The notes: generated by a model from the letters alone, not told the origin. Positions 8,376 to 17,719 are shown, counted from the stretch's first letter. The stretch: 64,000 nucleotides of DNA from Paractinoplanes polyasparticus (GCF_019710575.1 NZ_JAHWFK010000061.1:1-64000); one strand, 5' to 3'. A program made the numbers and translations.

Positions 8376-10337
8376 ATGACCGCGACGGTTCCGCCACCTC
8401 CGGTGCTGCAGCCGGGTGGGCGCGTGCTGACGGCGGCGAGCGACACGGCCGTTCCAGGCCGGCGCGGATGGTTGCGGAGTCGCACGGTGGCCGCGGTTCT
8501 GGCCGCCGTGACCGTGGTGGCCTATCTGGTGTTCCGGACGGACGGAGCGGCCGACAGCAGCGACGCGGCCGCGTTCCGGTTCTTCGACAGCGTGCGCGAC
8601 TGGGTCGACGCCAACCGCGACACCAGCCCGGTCTTCCTCTACGGCCTCAACTACGTGCGGCTGGGCGTGCGGCTGCTGGTCGACGGCGTGCACGCCGCGC
8701 TCACCGGGCTCGGCTTCGCCGGCCTGGTGGCGGCGGTGGCGGCGATCGGCGCGGTGCTGGCCGGGTGGCGCACGGGACTGCTGGCGCTGGGTGGGTTCCT
8801 CGCCTTCGGGGTTCTGGGGCTGTGGGAGCAAAGCGTCGACACGCTGGTGCTGACGGTCTCGGCGGTGCTGCTCTCCGTGCTGATCGGCGTTCCGCTGGGG
8901 ATCCTGGCGGCACGGGTGCGGTGGGTCGGGGCGACGCTGCGGCCGGTGCTCGACGTCATGCAGATCATGCCGACCTTCGCCTATCTGGCCCCGATGACGC
9001 TGCTCTTCCTGATCGGGGAGCCGGCCGCGGTGATCGCCACGATGATCTATGCGGTGCCCGCCACGATCCGGATCACCGCGCTGGGCATCGGCGAGGTGTC
9101 GCCCACGGCGGTGGAGGCGGCCACGGCGCTCGGGTCGACCCGGTGGCAGCTGCTGAGCAAGGTGCGGCTGCCGATGGCCCGGACGACGATCGCGCTCGCG
9201 GTCAACCAGACGATCATGCTGGCGCTGTCGATGGTGGTGATCACCGCCCTGATCGACGCGCCCGGCCTGGGCCAGAACATCGTGAGCGCGTTGCAGCGGG
9301 TCAACGTGGGCGCGGCCTTCGACGCCGGGCTGGCCATCGTGATCCTGGCTGTGGTGCTCGACCGGATCACCACGAACGCCGCCCGGCGCACCCGCGTTCA
9401 CCGCACGGACCAGCAGCGCCGGTGGCGCTGGATCGGTGTGGGCGTCGCACTCGTCGCCGCCGTGTTGATCTCCGTCATAAAGGTCAACCCTGAGGATCTG
9501 CCCGGCTACTCGTTCGCGGCGCCGGTCAACGACCTGGTCGGCTGGATCGAGCTGCACTGGTACGACGCCACCGAGGGCCTGAAGAACGGCATCAGCGCGG
9601 GCGTGCTCGATCCCATCGAGACCGTGCTGGTGACGACGCCGTGGTGGCTCTTCGTGGCTGCCGTGGCCGCCTTCGGCACGCTGATCAGCGGCTGGCGGGC
9701 GGCCGTGATCGCCGCACCGGCCGCGGCCGGGATCGCGGGCCTGGGCCTCTGGCAGCACTCGATGCAGACCCTGGCCACGGTGCTGGTCGCGATCGTGCTG
9801 ACGATGGCCCTCGGCGTCGCGATCGGTGTCTTCTGCGCGCGTCACGATCGCCTCGCCGCCGGAATCCGTCCGCTGCTGGACGCCGCCCAGACCATGCCCT
9901 CGTTCGTGTATCTGCTGCCGGCGGTGGCGCTCTTCGGCGCGAGCCGCTTCACCGCGATCGTCGCCGCCGTCATCTTCGCCGTGCCGCCGGTCGTGCGCCT
10001 GGTCGAACGCGGGCTGCGCGACGTGCCGCCGACCGTCGTCGAGGCCGCGCTCTCAGCCGGCTCGACACCGCGCCAGCTGCTCTGGAAGGTGCAGCTGCCG
10101 ATGGCTCGCGGCGGCCTGCTGCTCGCGGCCAACCAGGGGATCGTCATGGTCCTCGCCATGGTGGTGGTGGGCGGCCTGGTCGGCGCCGGGGCCCTCGGAT
10201 ACGACGTCGCCGCCGGCTTCTCACAGCGCGAGCTCTTCGGCCAGGGCCTGGCCGCCGGACTCGCCATCGTGTTGCTCGGCATCGTGCTCGACCGCTTGAC
10301 CCAGGGTTTCCACCACTCGAAGGGACCTCGTCGATGA
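8376..10337 (+). CDS. Glycine betaine/proline-type ABC permease with two fused permease domains
   Basis: A 653-residue membrane protein containing two complete OpuAB/ProW-type permease units. Each has an EAA loop: EAATALGSTRWQLLSKVRLP (about residues 247-266) and EAALSAGSTPRQLLWKVQLP (about 556-575). A single polypeptide can therefore form both halves of the channel. The ATG at 8376 is preferred because GGGAGG lies 8 bases before it; an open frame extends further upstream but has no ribosome site and reads as arginine-rich noise. The 3' end overlaps the binding-protein gene by ATGA. Tandem permeases of this kind are known in the family but are not the commonest form. Confidence 0.9.
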   Translation: MTATVPPPPVLQPGGRVLTAASDTAVPGRRGWLRSRTVAAVLAAVTVVAYLVFRTDGAADSSDAAAFRFFDSVRDWVDANRDTSPVFLYGLNYVRLGVRLLVDGVHAALTGLGFAGLVAAVAAIGAVLAGWRTGLLALGGFLAFGVLGLWEQSVDTLVLTVSAVLLSVLIGVPLGILAARVRWVGATLRPVLDVMQIMPTFAYLAPMTLLFLIGEPAAVIATMIYAVPATIRITALGIGEVSPTAVEAATALGSTRWQLLSKVRLPMARTTIALAVNQTIMLALSMVVITALIDAPGLGQNIVSALQRVNVGAAFDAGLAIVILAVVLDRITTNAARRTRVHRTDQQRRWRWIGVGVALVAAVLISVIKVNPEDLPGYSFAAPVNDLVGWIELHWYDATEGLKNGISAGVLDPIETVLVTTPWWLFVAAVAAFGTLISGWRAAVIAAPAAAGIAGLGLWQHSMQTLATVLVAIVLTMALGVAIGVFCARHDRLAAGIRPLLDAAQTMPSFVYLLPAVALFGASRFTAIVAAVIFAVPPVVRLVERGLRDVPPTVVEAALSAGSTPRQLLWKVQLPMARGGLLLAANQGIVMVLAMVVVGGLVGAGALGYDVAAGFSQRELFGQGLAAGLAIVLLGIVLDRLTQGFHHSKGPRR

Positions 10338-11290
10338 GAACTCTGCGAACGGCCGCCGCGGCGGCGCTGATAGTGACCCTGACCGCGTGCGGCGGCGCCA
10401 CCTCGGGGGCGGGGGAGGACGAGCCGAGCGCCGGCGCCAAGGGCACGGTGAACCTCGCGATCAACCCGTGGGTGGGCTACGAGGCGAACGCCGCGGTGAT
10501 CGCCTACCTGCTCGAGAAGAAGATGGGCTACACGGTCGAGAAGAAGGAGCTCAAGGAGGAGATCGCCTGGCAGGGCTTCGAGACCGGCGAGGTCGACGCG
10601 ATCGTCGAGAACTGGGGGCACCCCGACCTCAAGAAGACCTACATCGAGGACAAGAAGGTCGCCGTCGAGGTGGGCCCGACCGGCAACCAGGGCGTGATCG
10701 GCTGGTACGTGCCGCAGTGGATGGTGGACAAGTATCCCGACATCACCGACTGGAAGAGCCTCAACAAGTACGCCGACCTCTTCAAGACCTCGGAGTCGAA
10801 GGGCAAGGGTCAGTTCCTGGCGGGCGACCCGTCCTTCGTCACCAACGACGAGGCGCTGGTCACCAACCTGAAGCTGAACTACACCGTCGTCTACTCGGGC
10901 AGCGAGGCAGCGATCATCAAGGCCGCCCAGCAGGCCTCGGCGCAGACGAAGCCGTTGCTCTTCTACTTCTACGAACCGCAGTGGCTCTTCGCCAAGGAGA
11001 AATACGTGCGGGTGAAGCTGCCCGAGTACAAGGAGGGCTGCGACGCGGACCCGAAGAAGGTGGCCTGCGACTACCCCGACTATGTGCTCGACAAGATCGC
11101 CAGCAAGAAGTTCGCCGACGGCAACAGCACCGCCTATCAGCTGGTCAAGAACTTCACATGGACCAACGACGACCAGAACCTCGTCTCGGACTACCTCACC
11201 AACCAGGGCATGTCGGCCGAGCAGGCGGCCGAGAAATGGGTGAACGAGCACGAGAGCACGTGGAAGCCCTGGATCCCGGCCGGTAGCTGA
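10334..11290 (+). CDS. Glycine betaine-type ABC transporter substrate-binding lipoprotein (OpuAC-like)
   Basis: A 318-residue extracytoplasmic binding protein. A lipoprotein signal peptide ends in LTACGG (lipidation cysteine about residue 20). It is followed by the OpuAC fold beginning VNLAINPWVGYEANAA, with the aromatic-rich segments WQGFETGEVDA, ENWG and YEPQWLFA expected for cation-pi binding of trimethylammonium groups. The start overlaps the permease stop (ATGA), so translation is coupled. It captures betaine, choline or proline betaine outside the membrane and hands it to the double permease. Confidence 0.93.
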   Translation: MRTLRTAAAAALIVTLTACGGATSGAGEDEPSAGAKGTVNLAINPWVGYEANAAVIAYLLEKKMGYTVEKKELKEEIAWQGFETGEVDAIVENWGHPDLKKTYIEDKKVAVEVGPTGNQGVIGWYVPQWMVDKYPDITDWKSLNKYADLFKTSESKGKGQFLAGDPSFVTNDEALVTNLKLNYTVVYSGSEAAIIKAAQQASAQTKPLLFYFYEPQWLFAKEKYVRVKLPEYKEGCDADPKKVACDYPDYVLDKIASKKFADGNSTAYQLVKNFTWTNDDQNLVSDYLTNQGMSAEQAAEKWVNEHESTWKPWIPAGS

Positions 11291-11299
11291 GATCCCGCC

Positions 11300-13675
11300 A
11301 TGACTGGACCGAAGGTTGTGATCATCGGCGCGGGCATCGTGGGCTGCGCCCTCGCCGATGAGCTGACCGCGCGCGGCTGGACCGACGTGACCGTGCTCGA
11401 GCAGGGGCCGCTCTTCGTGACCGGCGGTTCCAGCTCGCACGCGCCGGGACTCGTCTTCCAGACCAACCCGTCGCGGACCATGGCCCGGATGGCCCGCTAC
11501 ACCGTCGAGAAGCTGACCGGGCTGGACTGCTTCCGGCCGGTCGGCAGCCTCGAAGTGGCGACGACGCCGGAGCGGATGCGGGAGTTGCACCGCCGCTTCG
11601 GCTTCGGCCAGTCGTGGGGGATCGGCTCCCGGATCATCGACCCGGTCGCCTGCGCCGAGCTGTTTCCCCTGCTCGACCCCGACCGGCTGGAGGGCGGTCT
11701 GCACGTGCCGACCGACGGCGTGGCCGAGGCGGTCAAGGCCGGCGAGCGGCAGGCGCAACGGGCGCAGGAGAACGGCGCCCGATTTGTCGCCCAGGCCCGG
11801 GTGATCGAGTTGATCACCGCTAACGGGCGGATCGCCGGCGCGCGGACGGACGAGCAGACCTTCGCAGCCGACATCGTCGTCAGCTGCGCCGGCTTCTGGG
11901 GGCCGAGGATCGGGGCCATGGCCGGCGTCACGATCCCGCTGTTGCCGATGGCCCATCAGTATGTGCGGACCGGCGCCGCCGGCGCCGCGGACACGATGCC
12001 GATCGTGCGCCATCAGGACCGTGACCTCTATTTCCGGGCCCACGGCGAGGGCCTGGGCATCGGCTCGTATCTGCACGAGCCGATGCCGGTGAGCCTGGAT
12101 GAACTGGCCGGCGGTGAGCACCCGTCGATGCTCCCGTTCACCCCCGACACTTTCGCCGAATCCTGGGCGGCCGCCGGCGACCTTCTGCCCGTTGTCAAGG
12201 ATGTCGAACGGACGGACGGCTTCAACGGCGTCTTCTCGTTCACCGCCGACGGTTTCCCGCTGCTCGGCGAGGCGCCCCGACTGCCGGGGTTCTGGGTGGC
12301 CGAGGCGATCTGGGTGACCCACTCGGCCGGCGCCGCCCGCGAGGTCGCCGAGTGGCTGGTCACCGGCCGCCCGAGCATCGACCTGCACGAGTGCGACCTC
12401 AACCGCTTCGACCCGGCCCAGCTGGCCCCGGCCTACACCCGGGAACGGTCGATCCGCAGCTTCGTCGAGGTCTACGACATCGTCCATCCGCTCGACCCGC
12501 CCAGCGTCCGCAACGTCCGCACCACCCCGTTCCACGCCCGGCACGTCGAGCTCGGAGCGGTGTTCGGCGAGGCCGCGGGCTGGGAAAGGCCCCTCTGGTA
12601 CGCGTCCAACGAGGGGTACGCGTCGAAGGAGAAGGCCGCGGCCAAGGAGCGCGACAGCTGGTCGAGCCGCCACTGGTCGCCGATCGCGGGTACCGAAGCC
12701 CGGATCACCCGCGAGACCGTCGCCCTCTACGACATGACCCCGCTCATGCGCCTCGAGGTCGTCGGCCCGGTGAGCTTCCTACAGGCAATGACCAGTAACA
12801 ACGTCGACAAGCCGGTCGGCTCGGTGACCTACACGATGCTGCTCGACGAGGCCGGCAAGGTGCGCAGCGACGTCACCGTGGCCCGGCTGGGCGAACAGCG
12901 CTTCCAGATCGGCGTCAACGGCCCGCTCGACCTGCACTGGCTGCGCCGCCATGCGCCGGAGAACACCCGCATCAGGGATGTCACCGGCAGCACCGGCGGC
13001 CTCGGCGTCTGGGGCCCCAAGGCTCGCGAGCTGGTCGCCCCGCTCACCGACATCGACGTCGCCGCTCCGAGTTTCCGCTACTTCCAAGCGCGGGAGGGAT
13101 ATCTCGGCACGGTGCCGGTCACCATGCTGCGGCTCTCGTACGTGGGCGAGCTGGGCTGGGAGATCTACACCCGGGCCGACTGCGGATTGAAGCTGTGGGA
13201 CACCCTGTGGGAGGCCGGTCAGGACCTCGGCATCATCGCCGCCGGCCGGGCTGCTTTCACGAGCTTGCGCCTCGAGAAGGGCTACCGGCTCTGGGGCACC
13301 GACATGACCGCCGAGGACACCCCGTACGAGGCTGGGGTCGGTTTTGCCGTGCGTCGCGACACCGGTGACTTCGTCGGCAGGACCGCGCTGCCCGAGCAGG
13401 ATCCGGAGCGGCTGCTCACCTGCCTGCTGCTCGACGACGCGGGTTCCGTGCCGATGGGCCGCGAGCCGGTGTACGAAAAAGAAAGGCCGGTCGGCTTCGT
13501 GACCAGCGCCGCCTACGGCCACACGGTGGGGGCGCCGATCGCGTACGCCTGGCTCCCGGCCGCCCTGGCCGTGCCCGGCACCGAGGTGTCGATCGGGTAC
13601 TTCGACCGCCGGCTCCGCGCCACCGTCGCCGCCGAGCCCCTCTTCGACCCCAAGCATGAACGGCTGCGCGCCTGA
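11300..13675 (+). CDS. Dimethylglycine oxidase/dehydrogenase-like flavoprotein with folate-binding domain
   Basis: A 791-residue two-part enzyme. The N-terminal DAO-type FAD oxidase (about 1-370) begins VVIIGAGIVGCALADEL and has SHAPGLVFQTNPS, as in Arthrobacter-type dimethylglycine oxidase. A short linker domain (about 372-430) is followed by a GcvT-like aminomethyltransferase region (about 440-790) with LRLSYVGELGWEIY, FTSLRLEKGYRLWG and the GcvT C-terminal barrel. The family converts dimethylglycine to sarcosine and passes the methyl carbon to tetrahydrofolate. It sits 9 bases after the betaine-binding protein gene. Sarcosine dehydrogenase of the same fold cannot be excluded, but a separate sarcosine oxidase gene follows. 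Confidence 0.88.
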   Translation: MTGPKVVIIGAGIVGCALADELTARGWTDVTVLEQGPLFVTGGSSSHAPGLVFQTNPSRTMARMARYTVEKLTGLDCFRPVGSLEVATTPERMRELHRRFGFGQSWGIGSRIIDPVACAELFPLLDPDRLEGGLHVPTDGVAEAVKAGERQAQRAQENGARFVAQARVIELITANGRIAGARTDEQTFAADIVVSCAGFWGPRIGAMAGVTIPLLPMAHQYVRTGAAGAADTMPIVRHQDRDLYFRAHGEGLGIGSYLHEPMPVSLDELAGGEHPSMLPFTPDTFAESWAAAGDLLPVVKDVERTDGFNGVFSFTADGFPLLGEAPRLPGFWVAEAIWVTHSAGAAREVAEWLVTGRPSIDLHECDLNRFDPAQLAPAYTRERSIRSFVEVYDIVHPLDPPSVRNVRTTPFHARHVELGAVFGEAAGWERPLWYASNEGYASKEKAAAKERDSWSSRHWSPIAGTEARITRETVALYDMTPLMRLEVVGPVSFLQAMTSNNVDKPVGSVTYTMLLDEAGKVRSDVTVARLGEQRFQIGVNGPLDLHWLRRHAPENTRIRDVTGSTGGLGVWGPKARELVAPLTDIDVAAPSFRYFQAREGYLGTVPVTMLRLSYVGELGWEIYTRADCGLKLWDTLWEAGQDLGIIAAGRAAFTSLRLEKGYRLWGTDMTAEDTPYEAGVGFAVRRDTGDFVGRTALPEQDPERLLTCLLLDDAGSVPMGREPVYEKERPVGFVTSAAYGHTVGAPIAYAWLPAALAVPGTEVSIGYFDRRLRATVAAEPLFDPKHERLRA

Positions 13676-13707
13676 ATATTCGGTAGCTAGCACAGTTGGA
13701 GGCACCC

Positions 13708-14844
13708 TTGTCGGCATACGACGTCATCGTGGTCGGTCTGGGCGGCATGGGCAGCGCCGCCGCCTTCCAACTGGCAGCCCGGGGCCAACGGGTGCTGGGC
13801 CTGGAGAAGTACGGCCCGGCCCACGACCGCGGGGCCAGCCACGGCGGCTCCCGGGTCACCCGGCAGTCGTATTTCGAGGGCCCCGAGTACGTGCCGCTCC
13901 TGCTGCGGGCGTACGACCTGTTCGACCAGCTCGCCACCGACTCCGGCCGGGACGTGATCACGCTGACCGGCGGCGTGATGATCGGCCGCCCGGAGAGCCG
14001 GACGGTCGCCGGCAGCCGGGCCAGCGCCGAGCAGTGGGGCCTGGAGCACGAGATCCTGGACGCCAAGGAGCTGCGCCGCCGCTTCCCGACGCTGGCGCCG
14101 CAGCCCGACGAGATCGCGCTGTTCGAGGCCCGGGCCGGGTTCGTCCGGCCCGAGGCGACCGTGGCCGCGAACCTGCAGCTCGCCACAAAACACGGTGCCG
14201 ACCTGCGCTTCCACGAGCCGATGACGAGCTGGGAACCGGCCGGCGACGGGGTGCGGGTGACCACCGGGCAGGGCTCGTACACGGCCGGCCAGCTGGTGCT
14301 CGCGCCCGGGCCGTGGGCGCCCGAGCTGCTGGCCGACCTGGGCGTCGAGTTCCGCATCGAGCGCCAGGTGCAGTACTGGTATCAGCCGCGCGGCGGTGTC
14401 GAGCCGTTCCTGCCCGACCGGCATCCGATCTATATCTGGGAGGACGCCGAGGGCGGGCAGATCTACGGCTTCCCGGCGATCGACGGGCCGGACGGGGGTG
14501 CCAAGATCGCGTTCTTCCGCCGGGGCACGCCGACCACACCGGACACGCTGGACACCGAGGTGCACGAGAACGAGATCGCCGAGATGGCCGGCTACTGCGG
14601 CCGGCGGCTGCCCGATCTGCCCGGCCGGTTCCTGCGCGGTGAGCCCTGCATGTACAGCACCACCCCGGACGAGCATTTCGTCGTCGCCCGCCACCCGGAG
14701 CACGAGTCGGTCACCGTGGCCTGCGGTTTCTCGGGCCACGGCTTCAAGTTCGTGACGGTGGTGGGCGAGATCCTGGCCGACCTGGCGACCTGCGGGGCGA
14801 CCGTCCATCCGATCGGCCTGTTCGACCCGAGGCGGTTCCGGTGA
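13708..14844 (+). CDS. Monomeric sarcosine oxidase / N-methyl-amino-acid oxidase-like flavoprotein
   Basis: A 378-residue MSOX/MTOX-type oxidase. The dinucleotide-binding motif is VVGLGGMGSAAAFQL at the N-terminus. GEPCMYSTTPDEHF carries the cysteine (about residue 314) that, in the family, is covalently bound to FAD. GFSGHGFKF closes the active site. The enzyme oxidises sarcosine to glycine, formaldehyde and H2O2. The TTG at 13708 is preferred because GGAGG lies 5 bases before it; a TTG 12 bases upstream overlaps that ribosome site. The stop overlaps the GTG start of the Rieske gene. It completes the DMG-to-glycine route. Confidence 0.87.
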   Translation: MSAYDVIVVGLGGMGSAAAFQLAARGQRVLGLEKYGPAHDRGASHGGSRVTRQSYFEGPEYVPLLLRAYDLFDQLATDSGRDVITLTGGVMIGRPESRTVAGSRASAEQWGLEHEILDAKELRRRFPTLAPQPDEIALFEARAGFVRPEATVAANLQLATKHGADLRFHEPMTSWEPAGDGVRVTTGQGSYTAGQLVLAPGPWAPELLADLGVEFRIERQVQYWYQPRGGVEPFLPDRHPIYIWEDAEGGQIYGFPAIDGPDGGAKIAFFRRGTPTTPDTLDTEVHENEIAEMAGYCGRRLPDLPGRFLRGEPCMYSTTPDEHFVVARHPEHESVTVACGFSGHGFKFVTVVGEILADLATCGATVHPIGLFDPRRFR

Positions 14845-15959
14845 CCTCATCGCTGATTCCCACGCTGGCCGGCCACTATTACACCGACCCGTCGATCTTC
14901 GCGCGCGAGCAGGAGGCGATCTTCGAGCGGATGTGGTTCTGCGTCGCGCGCGGGGCCGACGTCGGCACGCCCGGCCGGTTCCGCACGGTCGAGGTCGGCC
15001 GGGAGAACCTGATCATCACGCGCTCGGCGGACGGGCGGGCGCGCGCGTTTCTCAACGTCTGCCGGCACCGCGGCGCCCGGGTCTGCGTCGAGGACTCGGG
15101 AAACGTGAAGCGGACGTTCAAATGCTCGTATCACGCGTGGGCGTACGGCCTCGACGGCAGGCTCGTGGCCGCGCCCAACCTGGTCAAGATGCCCGACGTC
15201 GACCGGGTGGAGTACGGCTTGCGCCCGGTGCACGTGCGCGAGTGGCTCGGCTACGTCTGGGTGTGCCTGGCCGACGAGCCGCCGAGCTTCGAGCAGGACG
15301 TCATGGGCGCGTGCGTGGAACGCCTGGGTGACCTCGGCGCGATCGACCGCTACGGCCTGGACTCGCTCGAGGTGGGCCGGCGGATCCGGTACGACGTGGC
15401 GGCGAACTGGAAGCTGATCATCGAGAACTTCATGGAGTGCTATCACTGCGCGACGATCCACCCGGAGCTGGTGCAGGTGCTGCCGGAGTTCGCCGGTGGG
15501 TACGCCGCGCAGTACTACGTGGGCCACGGCGCCGAGTTCGGCCGGGACGTCGAGGGCTTCACCGTGGACGGCAGCCCCGGCGTGGCGACGATCGGCTCCC
15601 TCGCCGCCGAGCAGGACCGGCGCTACTACGCGATCACGATCAAGCCGCAGGTCTTCGTCAATCTGGTGCCCGACCACGTGATCTTCCACCGGATGTACCC
15701 GCTGGCCGTGGACCGCACGATCGTCGAGTGTGACTGGTTGTTCCGGCCCGACGTGGTGGCCTCGGGCGCCGACCTGAGCCGCTCGGTGGAGCTCTTCGAC
15801 CGGGTGAACCGGCAGGACTTCGAGGCGTGTGAGCGCTGCCAGCCGTCGATGGCCTCCCGGGCGTACGCGCGGGGGGGTGTGCTCGTTCCGAGCGAGCACC
15901 ACATCGGGGCGTTCCATTCGTGGCTAACGGACCGAGTGCCTACTATTCGGGATAAATAG
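14841..15959 (+). CDS. Rieske non-haem iron oxygenase, glycine betaine demethylase-like (GbcA/CMO type)
   Basis: A 372-residue oxygenase alpha subunit. The Rieske ligands are Cys74, His76, Cys95 and His98 (CRH to CSYH). The mononuclear iron site is ENFMECYHCATIHPEL (His202, His207), with a later acidic ligand probably in QDFEACERCQ. Size and motifs fit choline monooxygenase/GbcA-type oxygenases, which attack trimethylammonium groups. Context favours glycine betaine to dimethylglycine plus formaldehyde. The GTG start overlaps the preceding stop (GTGA). The electron-donating reductase (GbcB-like) is not in the window and must come from elsewhere. Confidence 0.87.
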   Translation: MTSSLIPTLAGHYYTDPSIFAREQEAIFERMWFCVARGADVGTPGRFRTVEVGRENLIITRSADGRARAFLNVCRHRGARVCVEDSGNVKRTFKCSYHAWAYGLDGRLVAAPNLVKMPDVDRVEYGLRPVHVREWLGYVWVCLADEPPSFEQDVMGACVERLGDLGAIDRYGLDSLEVGRRIRYDVAANWKLIIENFMECYHCATIHPELVQVLPEFAGGYAAQYYVGHGAEFGRDVEGFTVDGSPGVATIGSLAAEQDRRYYAITIKPQVFVNLVPDHVIFHRMYPLAVDRTIVECDWLFRPDVVASGADLSRSVELFDRVNRQDFEACERCQPSMASRAYARGGVLVPSEHHIGAFHSWLTDRVPTIRDK

Positions 15960-16046
15960 CATCGTCTCGGTCACGCGGTTCTGCGCGCTGCCCTACCTTA
16001 GGCCACGTCCTAGTGGGGCAAAATATCCGAATTGGAGCGCAGAACT

Positions 16047-16823
16047 GTGTCTTCCTCACGTTCCTCGAGGGCGGTGCGGGGTGGCCTCGCCGCCGCCCTG
16101 ACCCTCTCGATAGCCGCATCGGGAGCACCCGCTTCCGCCGCCGACGACGACCCGCTGATCGACTACCCGACCTTCAAGGGCGCCTCGAAGAGCCTGGACC
16201 GTAACGGCGCCGCCGACCTGATCCTGTCGTCCGGCGACAAGGTCCGGCAGAGGATCCTGCGGCTCACGCCGGGCGGCTACCGCCAGTCCGGGTCGGCCTG
16301 GTCGCTCTCCAAGCTCGACGTCACGCAGTCCTTCGAGTCCGCGTTCAAGGTCTACCTGCACCACTTCCGGCCGGGCGCCGACGGCATCGCTTTCGTCGTG
16401 CAGACCGAGGGACCGCGGGCGCTCGGCGGCTGGGGCGGCGGCCTGGGCTACCGCGGCATCGAGCCGAGCCTGGCCGTCGAGTTCGACACCTATCAGAACT
16501 CGTACGACCCGAGCCGCAACCACCTCGCGGTCGTGCTGGGCGGCAACCCGGACTACCAGACGGACACGGCCGAGGCGCCGATCCCGCTGTTCGGCAAGCC
16601 TTTCAACGCCCGAGTCGTCTACGACGCCGAGTCGTCGCTGCTGAGCGTCTACGTCAAGGCGCTGAGCGAGGGCTCGATCGAGCAGCTGGTGCTGGAGCGG
16701 GAGATCGACCTCGCCGCGCACGTCCGGGACACCGAGGCCTGGATCGGATTCACCGCGTCGACCGGCACCGGCCTGTCGAAGCAGGACATCTACTCCTGGA
16801 CCGTTCAGGGTTCCCGCGCCTGA
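16047..16823 (+). CDS. Secreted L-type lectin-like protein
   Basis: A 258-residue protein with a clear signal peptide (basic SSRSSRAVRGG, then a hydrophobic core, cleavage near ASA-AD at about 30-32). The mature part resembles the legume/L-type lectin sandwich. FESAFKVYLHHFRPGADGIAFVVQ and LAVEFDTYQNSYDPSRNHLAV supply the conserved FD-T-N-x-D-x-x-x-NH pattern for calcium and sugar binding. GTG at 16047 is chosen because GGAGCG lies 8 bases upstream. It is alone between the betaine block and a glycan assembly operon, and may bind the cell's own or environmental glycans. Confidence 0.8.
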   Translation: MSSSRSSRAVRGGLAAALTLSIAASGAPASAADDDPLIDYPTFKGASKSLDRNGAADLILSSGDKVRQRILRLTPGGYRQSGSAWSLSKLDVTQSFESAFKVYLHHFRPGADGIAFVVQTEGPRALGGWGGGLGYRGIEPSLAVEFDTYQNSYDPSRNHLAVVLGGNPDYQTDTAEAPIPLFGKPFNARVVYDAESSLLSVYVKALSEGSIEQLVLEREIDLAAHVRDTEAWIGFTASTGTGLSKQDIYSWTVQGSRA

Positions 16824-16848
16824 CCAGGTGTCCCGCCGGTTCCTCGTG

Positions 16849-16870
16849 AAGGGGCGCCGGCGGGCGCCTT
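16849..16870 (+). terminator. Probable terminator after the lectin-like gene
   Basis: A GC-rich inverted repeat (AAGGGGCGCC and GGGCGCCTT around a short loop) lies 25 bases after the lectin stop and 34 bases before the first glycan gene. There is no U-run, so it may only slow polymerase or protect the 3' end. Confidence 0.45.
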
Positions 16871-16903
16871 CCGCACGACCCCACCGAGTCTTGGAGTGAA
16901 GTC

Positions 16904-17719
16904 ATGTCCACGGTCCCCTACACCCGCCCGGAGGCCGGAGCGGGAACCGAGCTTCCGCCGCCGATGCTCGTCGCGGCCGGAGAGCCCCTGGTCAGCGTCA
17001 TCATCCCCGCGCTCAACGAGGCGCTGAACCTGCCCCACGTGCTGGCCGCCCTGCCCGCGGTCGACGAGGTCATCCTGGTCGACGGCGGTTCCACCGACGA
17101 CACGGTCGACGTCGCCCGCCGCCTGATGCCGGGCATCCGCGTCGTCCAGCAGAACCGCCGCGGCAAGGGCAACGCGCTGGCCTGCGGTTTCGCCGCCGCC
17201 ACGGGCGACATCCTCGTCATGATCGACGCCGACGGGTCCACCGACCCGCGCGAGATCCCCAGCTTCATCGCCGAGTTGCGCGCCGGCGCCGACTTCGCCA
17301 AGGGCTCCCGCTTCGCCGGGGCGGGCGGCAGCGCCGACATCACCCGCCTGCGCTCCGGCGGCAACCGCTGCCTGAGCGCCCTGGTCAACCTGCTCTTCGG
17401 CACCCGCTACAGCGATCTCTGCTACGGCTACAACGCGTTCTGGGCCCGGCACCTCGACGCCTTCGCGCTCGACAGCACCACCTCGGCCGACGGCCGGCTG
17501 TGGGGCGACGGCTTCGAGATCGAGACCCTGCTGACCCTGCGCGCGGCCCGCGCCCGGCTGCGCATCGTCGAGGTGCCCAGCTACGAGCAGCAGCGCATCC
17601 ACGGCGAGAGCAACCTCAACGCGTTCACCGACGGGCTGCGCGTGCTGCGCACCATCGCGCGCGAGTGGCCCCGCCGGCGACGGGCCGCCGGCCTCCCCGC
17701 AGCGGAGCGGACACGGTGA
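16904..17719 (+). CDS. Family 2 glycosyltransferase
   Basis: A 271-residue cytoplasmic GT-A-fold transferase. VSVIIPALNEALNL opens the nucleotide-sugar domain, ILVDGGSTDDT follows, and MIDADGSTD supplies the D-A-D metal motif (about residue 107). Its size and the C-terminal GESNLNAFTDGLRVLRTI resemble polyprenol-phosphate sugar synthases and similar initiating or priming enzymes, but no membrane helices are seen. It is first in a run of seven genes joined by overlaps, so it probably starts the operon. The sugar donor cannot be told from sequence. Confidence 0.9.
   Translation: MSTVPYTRPEAGAGTELPPPMLVAAGEPLVSVIIPALNEALNLPHVLAALPAVDEVILVDGGSTDDTVDVARRLMPGIRVVQQNRRGKGNALACGFAAATGDILVMIDADGSTDPREIPSFIAELRAGADFAKGSRFAGAGGSADITRLRSGGNRCLSALVNLLFGTRYSDLCYGYNAFWARHLDAFALDSTTSADGRLWGDGFEIETLLTLRAARARLRIVEVPSYEQQRIHGESNLNAFTDGLRVLRTIAREWPRRRRAAGLPAAERTR

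Noticed and set aside
8266..8379. 37-codon frame starting inside the OpuAA stop codon
   Set aside because: Arg/Ala/Gly-only sequence without ribosome site; more likely spacer before the permease.
15830..15850. Further AGCGCT hexamers (for example here, near 4732 and near 18300) as LacI sites
   Set aside because: They lie within coding sequence and lack the GAA/TTC flanks; a hexamer is expected often by chance.
15961..16030. Inverted repeat GCCC...GGGC as terminator after the Rieske gene
   Set aside because: Stem is short and interrupted, without a U-run; not strong enough to list.
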